Assembly (NCBI GenBank): GCA_016716235.1
Contig: JADJWS010000007.1
Location: 339,818-403,817, forward strand
From: Candidatus Defluviilinea gracilis
GTDB taxonomy: Bacteria; Chloroflexota; Anaerolineae; Anaerolineales; Villigracilaceae
DNA: 64,000 nt
Reading direction: 5' to 3'
Positions within the stretch are counted from its first letter, which is position 1; each line of letters opens with the position of its first letter. Below are positions 32,426 through 40,072 of the stretch, piece by piece. A model generated the notes under the pieces. It was not told where the DNA came from. It ran no database searches and saw nothing but the letters and a program-made list of their open reading frames with translations. The position numbers and the translations under genes are program-made.

Positions 32426-33925
32426 TTATTTCTTCAACTCCAACAACACCTTCCTCACGATCTCTTCCACCTGTGGATTTACCGCGTTCGACGCCACCGA
32501 ACCCGCTCCACCACTAAACATACCTCTTTGAGTCTGCGTATCCGTTGAGCCAGGCGTAAACGCGGCATCGGGCGCGGTGCGGATCTCGTACGCCAGTCGC
32601 TTGGTATTATACATGTGATGCACGCTGATGTTATCGCCCGTGATCGCGCCGCCAACTCCGCCCGAGCCGAGAGTCATCGAGGGCATCAAGCCAGTGGTGT
32701 AGCCTGTTGTGCCGAGCGTCCCGAAAGTGTTGACCACGATGCGGAACACGGGTTTCTGCAAACCGAATTGCATAATGACATTCTCGTCTTGAGCATGGAT
32801 GACTTGCGAATGTCCGCGCCCGCCGTATGCGATCATCTCCAAAGAGCGTTCACAACCTTCCTCCCAGCCATCCACCTCGTACCAGCCGAGGACGGTGGTG
32901 AGCTTTTCACCAGAGAGCGGCTCGTCGCGCCCAACGCTGTTGAGTCGCACAACGAGAATCCGCGCCCAATCAGGGACGCTGAATCCGTATTGCTGTGCCA
33001 ACTGCTGTGGACTCTTCCCCACCGATTTAGGATTCGGCAAATGACCGACAAACAAATTCTTCGCCAAAATTTGTTTGATCTTATCGTCAACAAAGTACGC
33101 GCCCTCAACTTTCATCAATTCTTCGAGTTGCGCCGCGATGGGACGATCCGCAACGACGGCTTGCTCGGTGGCGCAGATCACGGAATGATCGAACGCTTTC
33201 GATGCGACGATGTATTTCGCCGCCTTCGCCACATCCGCTGAACGATCCACATACGCGGGGACGTTGCCAGGACCGACCCCGTACGCGGGCTTGCCAACGG
33301 AATGAGCCGCGCGAACCATGTCCGAGCCGCCTGTGGCGAGAATCAACGCGACGTATTTATGCTTCATCAATTCCTGTGTGCCAGGCAGGGATACTTTCGT
33401 CATGCACGAGATCAGTCCCTTCGGCATCCCAGCCCGCTCGCCCGCTTCTGCCATGATGCGGATGGTTTCCGCGCAACACTTCGCGGCAAATGGATGCGGC
33501 GCGATCACAATCGCATTCTTCGCTTTGACCGCGATCAACGTCTTGAACATCGTCGTGGATGTTGGGTTGGTGGATGGAGTCAACGCGGCGACAACGCCCA
33601 TGGGCCACGCAATGTCATAGGTTCTTTTCACAGGGTCACTGCGAATCACGCCGACGGTTGGAATATCCTTGATGGCTTCCCACAATAATTGCGACGACAA
33701 TAAATTCTTCAGCGTTTTATGTTCAGGCACGCCATAGCCCGTCTCTTCGCTCGCCATTTTGCCGAGTTGCACAGACGCATCAGCCGCGGCTTGCGCCATC
33801 GCCGCGCAGATGCGATCCACTTCGGCTTGGGTGGCGTGGAGAAACGCGCGTTGAGCGTCACGCGCTTGCGTGGCAAGTGTGCGGGCTTCCTGAATGGATT
33901 GGAGATCGTTGTCAAAGTCGGTCAT
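32426..33925 (-). CDS. eutE: CoA-acylating acetaldehyde dehydrogenase
   Basis: EutE oxidises acetaldehyde with NAD+ and CoA to acetyl-CoA inside the shell. The 499-residue protein has the nucleophile in FDHSVICATEQAVV (about residue 249), the NAD-binding ALTPSTNPTSTTMFK, ILATGGSDMVRAA and AYGVGPGNVPAYVD. After GGAGSVASNAVN the C-terminus ends in a predicted amphipathic helix, PQVEEIVRKVLLELKK, at a position unusual for EutE and like an encapsulation peptide. It lies among shell genes. PduP is the closest alternative, but EutBC in the operon points to ethanolamine. Confidence 0.92.
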   Translation of the reverse strand: MTDFDNDLQSIQEARTLATQARDAQRAFLHATQAEVDRICAAMAQAAADASVQLGKMASEETGYGVPEHKTLKNLLSSQLLWEAIKDIPTVGVIRSDPVKRTYDIAWPMGVVAALTPSTNPTSTTMFKTLIAVKAKNAIVIAPHPFAAKCCAETIRIMAEAGERAGMPKGLISCMTKVSLPGTQELMKHKYVALILATGGSDMVRAAHSVGKPAYGVGPGNVPAYVDRSADVAKAAKYIVASKAFDHSVICATEQAVVADRPIAAQLEELMKVEGAYFVDDKIKQILAKNLFVGHLPNPKSVGKSPQQLAQQYGFSVPDWARILVVRLNSVGRDEPLSGEKLTTVLGWYEVDGWEEGCERSLEMIAYGGRGHSQVIHAQDENVIMQFGLQKPVFRIVVNTFGTLGTTGYTTGLMPSMTLGSGGVGGAITGDNISVHHMYNTKRLAYEIRTAPDAAFTPGSTDTQTQRGMFSGGAGSVASNAVNPQVEEIVRKVLLELKK

Positions 33926-33932
33926 AGATTAT

Positions 33933-34073
33933 GCCTCGGTGGTCGAGTAGACACGAGCGATAGCGAGTGTCGTATCGAGACCACCAGTTACAAGAATACA
34001 TCTCGAACAAAAGTTATTTTGCGTACCTGCTGGTTTCGATACGGCGGACGAACGCCGCCTACTCAACCAGCGA
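33933..34073. repeat. GGTGGTCGAG/TATCGAGACCACC and CTGGTTTCGATACGG/CTCAACCAGCG repeats
   Basis: One element of each type lies between eutE and eutL (about 33939-33987 and 34030-34073). Confidence 0.75.
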
Positions 34074-34080
34074 AGTGTTC

Positions 34081-34737
34081 TTAATAGTTGAGTGGATTAC
34101 TCGCAACCTCTAACACTTTATTTTGAAACGCGGTTGCGGCGGCTTTGCAGGCGGGTTGGTCGCCTGTGAGCATCACGCCCATGTAATTCGTTTCAGACGG
34201 CGGCATGGTCAATGCGACGATGTTCACGTCCGCTGATTTTAACGCCGCATCGAGCGCGACCAAGCCTTCGTTTGGAGTCGCCACAAGATACGCGATCGGC
34301 GAACCGACAGGGATGTTGCACACTTGCGAAAGATATGTGCCTGTTCTCGAAATCACATGCGGGAAGAATGCGATGGAGTCGTCGTCGTTGGCGGAATACC
34401 AGACGGCTTGAGTCTTGATGTAGTTCACCGCGGCATTCAATCCCGCTCGGACTTCGGCGGGATCTGGTCCCGCTAAAATAGCCATGATCTCACCCGACCA
34501 TTTTCCCGACGTGTGCTTCGCGCCCGCGTAAAACGACTTGGCATACACCACTTCGACGTTTGCCATCTTCGTCGCTTCGTCAATGGCTGTGTACGTCGCG
34601 TCGTCGTTGTCCACGCTGAGGAGACCAATGGAGCGTTGATCGTCGCGCAGTTTAAGTTGCTCCGCGAAGTTACGATGCACCTGAGGGATCAATTGCACCG
34701 CGAGGGGAGTTCCATAGAGAGGGTCGAGGATTGCCAT
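34081..34737 (-). CDS. eutL: EutL, BMC-T trimeric shell protein
   Basis: 218-residue EutL with strong resemblance to the enteric protein along its whole length. Examples are RSIGLLSVDNDDATYTAIDE, VEVVYAKSFYAGAKHTSGKW, ILAGPDPAEVRAGLNAAVNY, HVISRTGTYLS and LKSADVNIVALTMPPSETNY. EutL trimers have a pore that can open or close and bind ethanolamine in known structures. It lies between eutC and eutE. Confidence 0.95.
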   Translation of the reverse strand: MAILDPLYGTPLAVQLIPQVHRNFAEQLKLRDDQRSIGLLSVDNDDATYTAIDEATKMANVEVVYAKSFYAGAKHTSGKWSGEIMAILAGPDPAEVRAGLNAAVNYIKTQAVWYSANDDDSIAFFPHVISRTGTYLSQVCNIPVGSPIAYLVATPNEGLVALDAALKSADVNIVALTMPPSETNYMGVMLTGDQPACKAAATAFQNKVLEVASNPLNY

Positions 34738-34749
34738 AAATAATTTTCC

Positions 34750-34891
34750 TCGGTGGTTGAGTAGGGCTGAGCGGTAGCGAAGCCCGTATCGAAACCACCA
34801 GTTTGCAAGAGTACTTCTCGAACAGAAATTGCTTTTGTTGCCTGATGGTCTCGATACGCCCTCTAAAGCATTCGGGCTACTCGACCATCGA
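34750..34891. repeat. Pair of GGTGGTTGAG/GTATCGAAACCACC-type repeats
   Basis: CGGTGGTTGAGTAGG...GTATCGAAACCACC (about 34750-34800) and TGATGGTCTCGATACG...TACTCGACCATCG (about 34844-34891), between eutL and eutC. Confidence 0.75.
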
Positions 34892-34894
34892 ATT

Positions 34895-35845
34895 CTAATT
34901 CGCCAACTTCAATTTTACGCCAGATGCTTGATGTTTGCGCATCTTTTGGGCGATCTGCACGACGAACGCCCCGCCCTCGAGCGGATTGGTTCCGCCGTTT
35001 TCGAAGATGTTGCAGACCACATCGCGGTCGGCGTCTGTGTCGCCGTATTTGGGTTTGTAGCCCATGTACGCGCTCATCGACTCGGCGCGTCCCAGCCCAG
35101 GGCGTTCGCCGATGAGCAAGATGACCACATCGGGCTTGATGAGTTCGCCGACATCGTTCATCACGCCGACTCGGGCATACTTGATGAAGAACGGCGTTCC
35201 AAACGTGAGACCTGCGGTTTGCACACCTTGTTTGAGTACAGGAAATATCTGACGCAGGTTTGCTTCGATTGCCGCGGCGGAGAGTCCATCGCCGACGACG
35301 AGTTGGATGTTGACGTTCTTCTGGCATTTCTCGTTGATAATGCGTTTGGCGTCGTCGTTGAGTAAGCGACCCAAATCAGGGCGGAGGAGGTATTCCTGTT
35401 TGCCGCCTGTGATTTTCGTTTGGACGGTGAAGAGGTTGAACTCGTCCAATAATTTCTGGTCAACGTCACGATAGAGCGCGTCTTGCGTCACGGCATGATC
35501 GCCCTGGAATAAAAGTAACTCCGCCGTGCTGTAACGCGGACCTGCGCGACCGACTCCGATGCGGGCGGTGGTGGATGCCATGAGGGCTTTCAACCCTTCT
35601 GCATCTTTGGGATTCTTGACGCGCGGAGTGGAGCGGGTGAGGGTGGGGTCGGGGAGGTCAATGGTGAGATTGGTAATTGGTAATTGGTAATTGGCTTGAG
35701 GTTTGGCGGAGGAAGCCGAAGAGGAGGGGAGAGTTGACGAAGCAGAGGCAGGCGTCCCTGCGGAGGAAGCGGGCTTCACGGCTCCCGAGGCTTTGAGTTC
35801 GCGTACGATCGCGTCCACGAGGGTGTTGAGTTGGGTGTCGTCCAT
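34895..35845 (-). CDS. eutC: Ethanolamine ammonia-lyase small subunit
   Basis: EutC, partner of EutB in the B12-dependent cleavage of ethanolamine to acetaldehyde and ammonia; 316 residues. The core (about 95-316) has TTARIGVGRAGPRYSTAELL, FQGDHAVTQDALYRDV, QLVVGDGLSAAAIEAN and LLIGERPGLGRAESMSAYMG. The first 18 residues, MDDTQLNTLVDAIVRELKAS, form a likely encapsulation helix, and a Ser/Ala/Pro-rich linker follows. Part of the linker (ANYQLPITNLTI) is encoded by the heptamer repeat ATTGGTA in about four copies (35671-35697), so the linker length may vary. Confidence 0.94.
   Translation of the reverse strand: MDDTQLNTLVDAIVRELKASGAVKPASSAGTPASASSTLPSSSASSAKPQANYQLPITNLTIDLPDPTLTRSTPRVKNPKDAEGLKALMASTTARIGVGRAGPRYSTAELLLFQGDHAVTQDALYRDVDQKLLDEFNLFTVQTKITGGKQEYLLRPDLGRLLNDDAKRIINEKCQKNVNIQLVVGDGLSAAAIEANLRQIFPVLKQGVQTAGLTFGTPFFIKYARVGVMNDVGELIKPDVVILLIGERPGLGRAESMSAYMGYKPKYGDTDADRDVVCNIFENGGTNPLEGGAFVVQIAQKMRKHQASGVKLKLAN
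35671..35697 (-). repeat. Heptanucleotide repeat (ATTGGTA)n inside eutC
   Basis: Nearly four uninterrupted seven-base units on the plus strand. It encodes part of the EutC linker; a one-unit change would alter the frame. Confidence 0.75.
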
Positions 35846-35861
35846 AAAATATTTCTCCGAT

Positions 35862-35911
35862 ACGTAGTGACGACTTTAGTCGTCAAGGTAACGACTGAAG
35901 TCGTCACTACG
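35862..35911. repeat. GTAGTGACGACT repeat upstream of eutC
   Basis: CGTAGTGACGACTTTAGTCG...CGACTGAAGTCGTCACTACG forms one long imperfect palindrome, related to 25817-25871. Confidence 0.75.
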
Positions 35912-35912
35912 G

Positions 35913-37280
35913 TTATCTCTTTAGGAATATCGTCGGGTCGCCTGCTTTGTCGGTGAGGATGCCGTTCTTGATGAGACCCATTTCTTCCATCCACTTTTCG
36001 AATTCTGGCGCGGGGCGCAGGTTGAACAGTTGACGAAGCGTGGGCGCGTCGTGATACGACGTGGATTGATACGAGAGCATCGGGTCGTCAGCCATTGGCA
36101 CGCCCATGAAATAATTGCATCCCGCCGCGGTGAGCATGACCGCGAGATTCTCGATGGCGTTTTGATCGGCGCGGGCATGATTGGTGTAACAGGCGTCCAC
36201 GCCCATCGAGATGCCCGTGAGTTTGCCCATGAAATGATCTTCGAGTCCCGCGCGTTGGATCTGGCGCGCGTCGTATAAATACTCGGGACCGATGAAGCCG
36301 ACCACCGTGTTGACTTGATACGGGCTGTAGCGTTTTGCGAAACCATAACAGCGCGCTTCAAGCACGAGTTGATCCCAGCCGTTATGCGCCTCCGACGAAA
36401 GTTCCGCGCCTTGTCCCGTTTCAAAATACATGTAGTTCGGACCCGTCGGGAAGCAATGCTTCTTCGCAAGTTCGTATGCCTCATCCATGAGTCCGATGGA
36501 GATGCCGAACGAGTCGTTGCCTTTTTGCGAACCCGCCAGCGACTGAAAGACAAGCCCAACAGGCGAACCTGATTGCATACACTTCATCTGCGTTGTGACG
36601 TGCGCCAGCAGACAATTTTGCGTGGGGATGTTCCAAGTCTTGATGATGTCGTACGTCATGTCGAGCAGGCGCGCGACCGAGCCGTACGAATCGTCAACGG
36701 GATTGATGCCGATGACCGAGTCGCCTGAGCCGTAGGACAACCCCTCGTAAATCTCCGCGCGGATGCCTTCGGGCGAATCAGTCGGATGGTTGGGCTGGTT
36801 GCGGCTGGACAGCGTTCCTGGCTTCCCGATCGTGTTGTTGCAATAGGCAGTGACGGGAATCTTCTTCGCCGCGTACATCAGGTCGAGATTCGACATCAAT
36901 TTCGTGACGCCCGCGATCATCTCGGCGGTGAGTCCGTTCGAGACGCGGCGAATCATCTCGGTGGAGGTCTTGTCGGAGAGAATCCATTCACGGAACTCCC
37001 CCACTGTCCAATCTTTGACTTCGTTGTAGATGGTCTGGTCTACGGCGTCGTGAATGAGACGCGTGATCTCATCCTGGTCATACGGCACGGCGGGGTTATC
37101 ATGCAGAACCCATAGCGGGACTTCTGCCAGCACCATCTTCGCCGCGACGCGCTCGGCAGTGGTCTCAGCCGCGACTCCCGCGAGACGGTCGCCTGATTTC
37201 TCCTCGTTGGCTTTACCCATCAGGAGGCGGATGTCGGGGAATTCGTAGGTCTTGCCGTGAAGTTTGGTTCGGAGAATCAT
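35913..37280 (-). CDS. eutB: Ethanolamine ammonia-lyase large subunit
   Basis: EutB (455 residues) holds the active site and adenosylcobalamin with EutC. Conserved blocks include SRNQPNHPTDSPEGIRAEIY, EGLSYGSGDSVIGINPVDDS, IPTQNCLLAHVTTQ, PVGLVFQSLAGSQKGNDSFG and YFETGQGAELSSEAHNG, as in the enteric enzyme. The ATG at 37280 has a poor ribosome binding site but overlaps, as ATGA, the stop of a 74-codon frame that begins with a copy of its own first eleven codons (37277-37501). Translation may therefore depend on coupling. Confidence 0.96.
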   Translation of the reverse strand: MILRTKLHGKTYEFPDIRLLMGKANEEKSGDRLAGVAAETTAERVAAKMVLAEVPLWVLHDNPAVPYDQDEITRLIHDAVDQTIYNEVKDWTVGEFREWILSDKTSTEMIRRVSNGLTAEMIAGVTKLMSNLDLMYAAKKIPVTAYCNNTIGKPGTLSSRNQPNHPTDSPEGIRAEIYEGLSYGSGDSVIGINPVDDSYGSVARLLDMTYDIIKTWNIPTQNCLLAHVTTQMKCMQSGSPVGLVFQSLAGSQKGNDSFGISIGLMDEAYELAKKHCFPTGPNYMYFETGQGAELSSEAHNGWDQLVLEARCYGFAKRYSPYQVNTVVGFIGPEYLYDARQIQRAGLEDHFMGKLTGISMGVDACYTNHARADQNAIENLAVMLTAAGCNYFMGVPMADDPMLSYQSTSYHDAPTLRQLFNLRPAPEFEKWMEEMGLIKNGILTDKAGDPTIFLKR

Positions 37281-37501
37281 TTTTCACCACAAAGGCTTGC
37301 ACTGAGCGAAGTCGAAGTGACACGAAGGTCACAAAGGAAGAATAAGGAAAGAAGGAAAGAGGAAAGATTCATTTTAGGGTTGGTGTTGCTTACCGTCCAC
37401 GAATTTTTCACGAATAAACGAATTGACGCGCCCGTATTCGTGAATTCGTGGTCGTATTCGTGGATGGCGGTCTTACCGTGCAGTTTGGTTCGGAGGAGCA
37501 T
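37277..37501 (-). CDS. Coupled leader ORF starting with a duplicated eutB 5' end
   Basis: A 74-codon frame starts at 37501 with MLLRTKLHGKT, almost identical to the EutB start MILRTKLHGKT; the DNA matches at about 28 of 32 positions. It then runs into repeat-derived sequence (AIHEYDHEFTNTG...) and stops with TGA overlapping the eutB ATG. The AAAGGT before 37501 is a better ribosome binding site than that of eutB. It looks like the old eutB start separated from the gene by inserted DNA and now serving as a leader. Whether the peptide has any role is unknown. Confidence 0.6.
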   Translation of the reverse strand: MLLRTKLHGKTAIHEYDHEFTNTGASIRLFVKNSWTVSNTNPKMNLSSFLLSLFFLCDLRVTSTSLSASLCGEK

Positions 37502-37520
37502 GAGATTACCTTTTAATTGG

Positions 37521-38186
37521 TTATGCTGCGTCAAATCTTTTTAGCAATTTAGCCAACTGTGGACGCCCAGGATTATTCTCACTTAAGACAATCAATGGAG
37601 TCTTCCCATCTTCTGTTTTAGCGATCACATCGGCCCCAAAACTTATCAAGGTTTCGATAGCGTCCAAATGATTTTGAATGTCGCGCTCTTCAATATTTGC
37701 ACATAGCGCCCAATGAAGGGGGGTGAAGCCTTTGGTACCTCTCAAATTTACATCTGCACCTTTCCCAACAAGAAAAGTTATTATTTCTTTGTCCCCCGAA
37801 ACCGAAGCATTGTGCAACAGGGAGAATCCATTTTTATCATAGGCATTTACATCTGCACCAGCTTCCAAAAGAAAATTGGCAATTTCAGTAAAGACTATTC
37901 GTTCGATTGCGTGATTCGTTAATGACTGTTCAATAGCCAGATGCAAAGCAGTAGTCCCATTACCGTCAACCGCTTCAACCTTTGCGCCTGCTGAGATTAA
38001 TAACTTGACCATCTCAACCAAGCCATTTTCCACAGCGAGATGCAGAGGCGTCTTACCAATCTCATCTCGAGATTCGACAAGATAAGGTTCTGGATGTAAT
38101 GCAAGTATTACGGCATTTACATCACCCGCTTTCACGCTAGAGAAAAACTGAGATTCTTCTATAGAAAATCGCATATCTCTAATCAT
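37521..38186 (-). CDS. Ankyrin-repeat protein inside the eut operon
   Basis: 221-residue protein made of about five ankyrin repeats: GKTPLHLAVENGLVEMVKLL, GTTALHLAIEQSL, GFSLLHNASVSGDKEIITFL, GFTPLHWALCANIEERDIQN and GKTPLIVLSENN. There is no signal peptide. Its ATG at 38186 overlaps the eutA stop (TGATG), so it is co-translated with eutA. It is more AT-rich than its neighbours and is followed by the duplicated eutB start, which suggests later insertion into the operon. Ankyrin repeats bind proteins; a partner in the compartment is possible but not shown. Confidence 0.85.
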   Translation of the reverse strand: MIRDMRFSIEESQFFSSVKAGDVNAVILALHPEPYLVESRDEIGKTPLHLAVENGLVEMVKLLISAGAKVEAVDGNGTTALHLAIEQSLTNHAIERIVFTEIANFLLEAGADVNAYDKNGFSLLHNASVSGDKEIITFLVGKGADVNLRGTKGFTPLHWALCANIEERDIQNHLDAIETLISFGADVIAKTEDGKTPLIVLSENNPGRPQLAKLLKRFDAA

Positions 38187-39661
38187 CAATGATAAAAAAT
38201 CAACGTCTTCACGCTCAGCGGGACAACGCGTCCGTCCATGAGCGGTGCCCCGATGTCAATGTAATCGCCTTCGGATAAGCCGACCTGATCAATGACGAGT
38301 AACGCGCGGGAGGGAGCCAAGCCTTTAACGGTTTGACCGAGTGCTTGGGCGTAGTCGCGTTCGATGATGGCGATGAGCGGTCGGTCACTGGGCATGGTGT
38401 TGGCGAAGTCGTTGAGTCCATTGGCGAGTTGAGTCAGGGATTGATAGTCCAATGATTTTTCGAGTTCCAGCGCAATTGCGAATGGGTCGGTTGCGAGATT
38501 CACATCCCAGCGGGTGACGGCTTCGGAGATCGCATTTGAAACAGATGCAGGGTTGATGCCCTCTGGTCTCGATACGCCTTCGGCTACTCGACCAGCGATT
38601 GTAAATATGGGTCTTATCACAGGCACATTCTTCAACGGCAAAATTTCCTTCTCTGCCCAAATCGTCGAGCCTGAGAGAGTCACCGTTTGTGTACTGGCTC
38701 CCAACACCGTCGCGCGGACCGTCTCTGCGGGCGGCACAATCGAGTACGAGTTCAGCGTTGCATGTTTCCGCAACGACTCCGCCAGCAACGGACCGACATC
38801 ATCGTGAATCGTCGCGTCGCTCACCGAGTCGATGGGAATCGGGTTGTAGTAATAATGTCCGATACCGCCAGAGAACATCAGCACCGAACCTTTACCCGAA
38901 ACACCGACAGGCGGCGTGAGATAAATCTTCTGCGCCAGCGGCGAGTTCGTCCCTTCGATGAGTTCAACGGTCATATCAGCCATACGATCCGTAAAGCGAC
39001 GCAGATCCTCAAACGAAGGCGAATCTCCAATCTCCAATCTCAAACCAATATCTTCAAGTATCCTCCGCGCAGGCTCCGCAATATGCCTCACGATACCCGT
39101 CGCATGATCAATCTCCAAAATGCGACCGCCATAATTCATCGCCGCCGCGCCGATCAGGTTGCCACTGCGGAACGTCGCGCTGTTCGCGCTCCCGCCGCCG
39201 ATGTCCAAGTTGGTGACGGTGGCAAAGTTCGTCTGCGAATATTGCGCCGCGCCCGCGCCTTTGCCAGCGATCAAACTCTCCACATTCGGTCCCGCCACAC
39301 TGACGACGAACTCGCCAGCCAGCCCCGACAACGCCCGCAGGATTTCGTCCGCATTCTTCTTTTTCGCAGTCTCACCCGTGATGATGACCGCGCCCGTCTC
39401 CACTTGACTCGGCTCCACACCAGCGGATGAATATTCGCTCCGCACGATCTGATTCAGCTTGTCCGCGTCGATCGTATCAGAATCAACCAACGGCGTGAAA
39501 ACGATCGGGCTTTGATAGATCACTTTCCGATCGGTAATATTTATTCTCGGTATTTGCCCAGGTCGCGACACATCCTGCAAGTTGAGGCGTGAAAAGACGA
39601 TCTGAGTGGTGGTCGTACCCACATCCACGCCTACTGACAAAAGGTCACGTGAATCAGCCAT
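38186..39661 (-). CDS. eutA: EutA, reactivating factor for ethanolamine ammonia-lyase
   Basis: EutA exchanges damaged cobalamin in EutBC using ATP (known for the family). The 491-residue protein from the ATG at 39661 (MADSRDLLSVGVDVGTTTTQ) has the actin-fold phosphate loop, NLDIGGGSANSATFRSGNLI, and SVLMFSGGIGHYYY. Near residue 355-370 the sequence IAGRVAEGVSRPEGIN is encoded by a CGCTGGTCGAGTAGCCGAAG... repeat (about 38566-38597), an in-frame copy of the intergenic GGTCGAG family. The upstream gap has a palindrome of AGATACAAGGTAC/GTACCTTGTATCT. Confidence 0.93.
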   Translation of the reverse strand: MADSRDLLSVGVDVGTTTTQIVFSRLNLQDVSRPGQIPRINITDRKVIYQSPIVFTPLVDSDTIDADKLNQIVRSEYSSAGVEPSQVETGAVIITGETAKKKNADEILRALSGLAGEFVVSVAGPNVESLIAGKGAGAAQYSQTNFATVTNLDIGGGSANSATFRSGNLIGAAAMNYGGRILEIDHATGIVRHIAEPARRILEDIGLRLEIGDSPSFEDLRRFTDRMADMTVELIEGTNSPLAQKIYLTPPVGVSGKGSVLMFSGGIGHYYYNPIPIDSVSDATIHDDVGPLLAESLRKHATLNSYSIVPPAETVRATVLGASTQTVTLSGSTIWAEKEILPLKNVPVIRPIFTIAGRVAEGVSRPEGINPASVSNAISEAVTRWDVNLATDPFAIALELEKSLDYQSLTQLANGLNDFANTMPSDRPLIAIIERDYAQALGQTVKGLAPSRALLVIDQVGLSEGDYIDIGAPLMDGRVVPLSVKTLIFYH

Positions 39662-39673
39662 ATGTGTTCGGGA

Positions 39674-39734
39674 TACAAGATACAAGGTACAGGATACGAA
39701 CCGTAACTCGTATCGCGTACCTTGTATCTTGTAA
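39674..39734. repeat. Palindromic repeat between eutN and eutA
   Basis: ATACAAGATACAAGGTAC near 39674 pairs with GTACCTTGTATCTTGTA near 39717, around GATACGAACCG/AACTCGTATC. Confidence 0.7.
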
Positions 39735-40025
39735 TCACTCTTTCCTGTACGAAACCTTCCCCCCCATCTCAAGCGAATCGATCACACCCACGATCACCGC
39801 GTCCACAGGCGCGTTGGTGGTTTGATTCGTGTAACGAGCCGATGAACCGTCGGTGACCATCACCAGGTCCCCCGTCCCTGCGCTGACCGTGTCCACGGCG
39901 ATATACGGCTCGCCCGTCGGCTTGCCCGCTGTATCCGCATCCCGCACAATGAGCAGTTTCCGCCCCCGTATCACTTCATCCTTGATGGTTGAAATGGTCG
40001 AACCGATGACGAGCGCAATTTTCAT
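39735..40025 (-). CDS. eutN: EutN/CcmL-family pentameric shell vertex protein
   Basis: 96-residue BMC-P protein that caps the vertices of the shell. MKIALVIGSTISTIKDEVIR, GRKLLIVRDAD, YIAVDTVSAGTGDLVMVTDG and SSARYTNQTTNAPVDAVIVG, then VIDSLE, match the family from end to end. It lies 47 bases after the flavoprotein gene and before eutA. Confidence 0.94.
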   Translation of the reverse strand: MKIALVIGSTISTIKDEVIRGRKLLIVRDADTAGKPTGEPYIAVDTVSAGTGDLVMVTDGSSARYTNQTTNAPVDAVIVGVIDSLEMGGKVSYRKE

Positions 40026-40072
40026 GGCATCTCCAAATATGTCTTCGGCTTACTTACAAACTTTACCATACA

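Noticed and set aside
38687..39430. 247-codon plus-strand frame opposite eutA
   Set aside because: Shadow of eutA, rich in Arg and His, with no domain.
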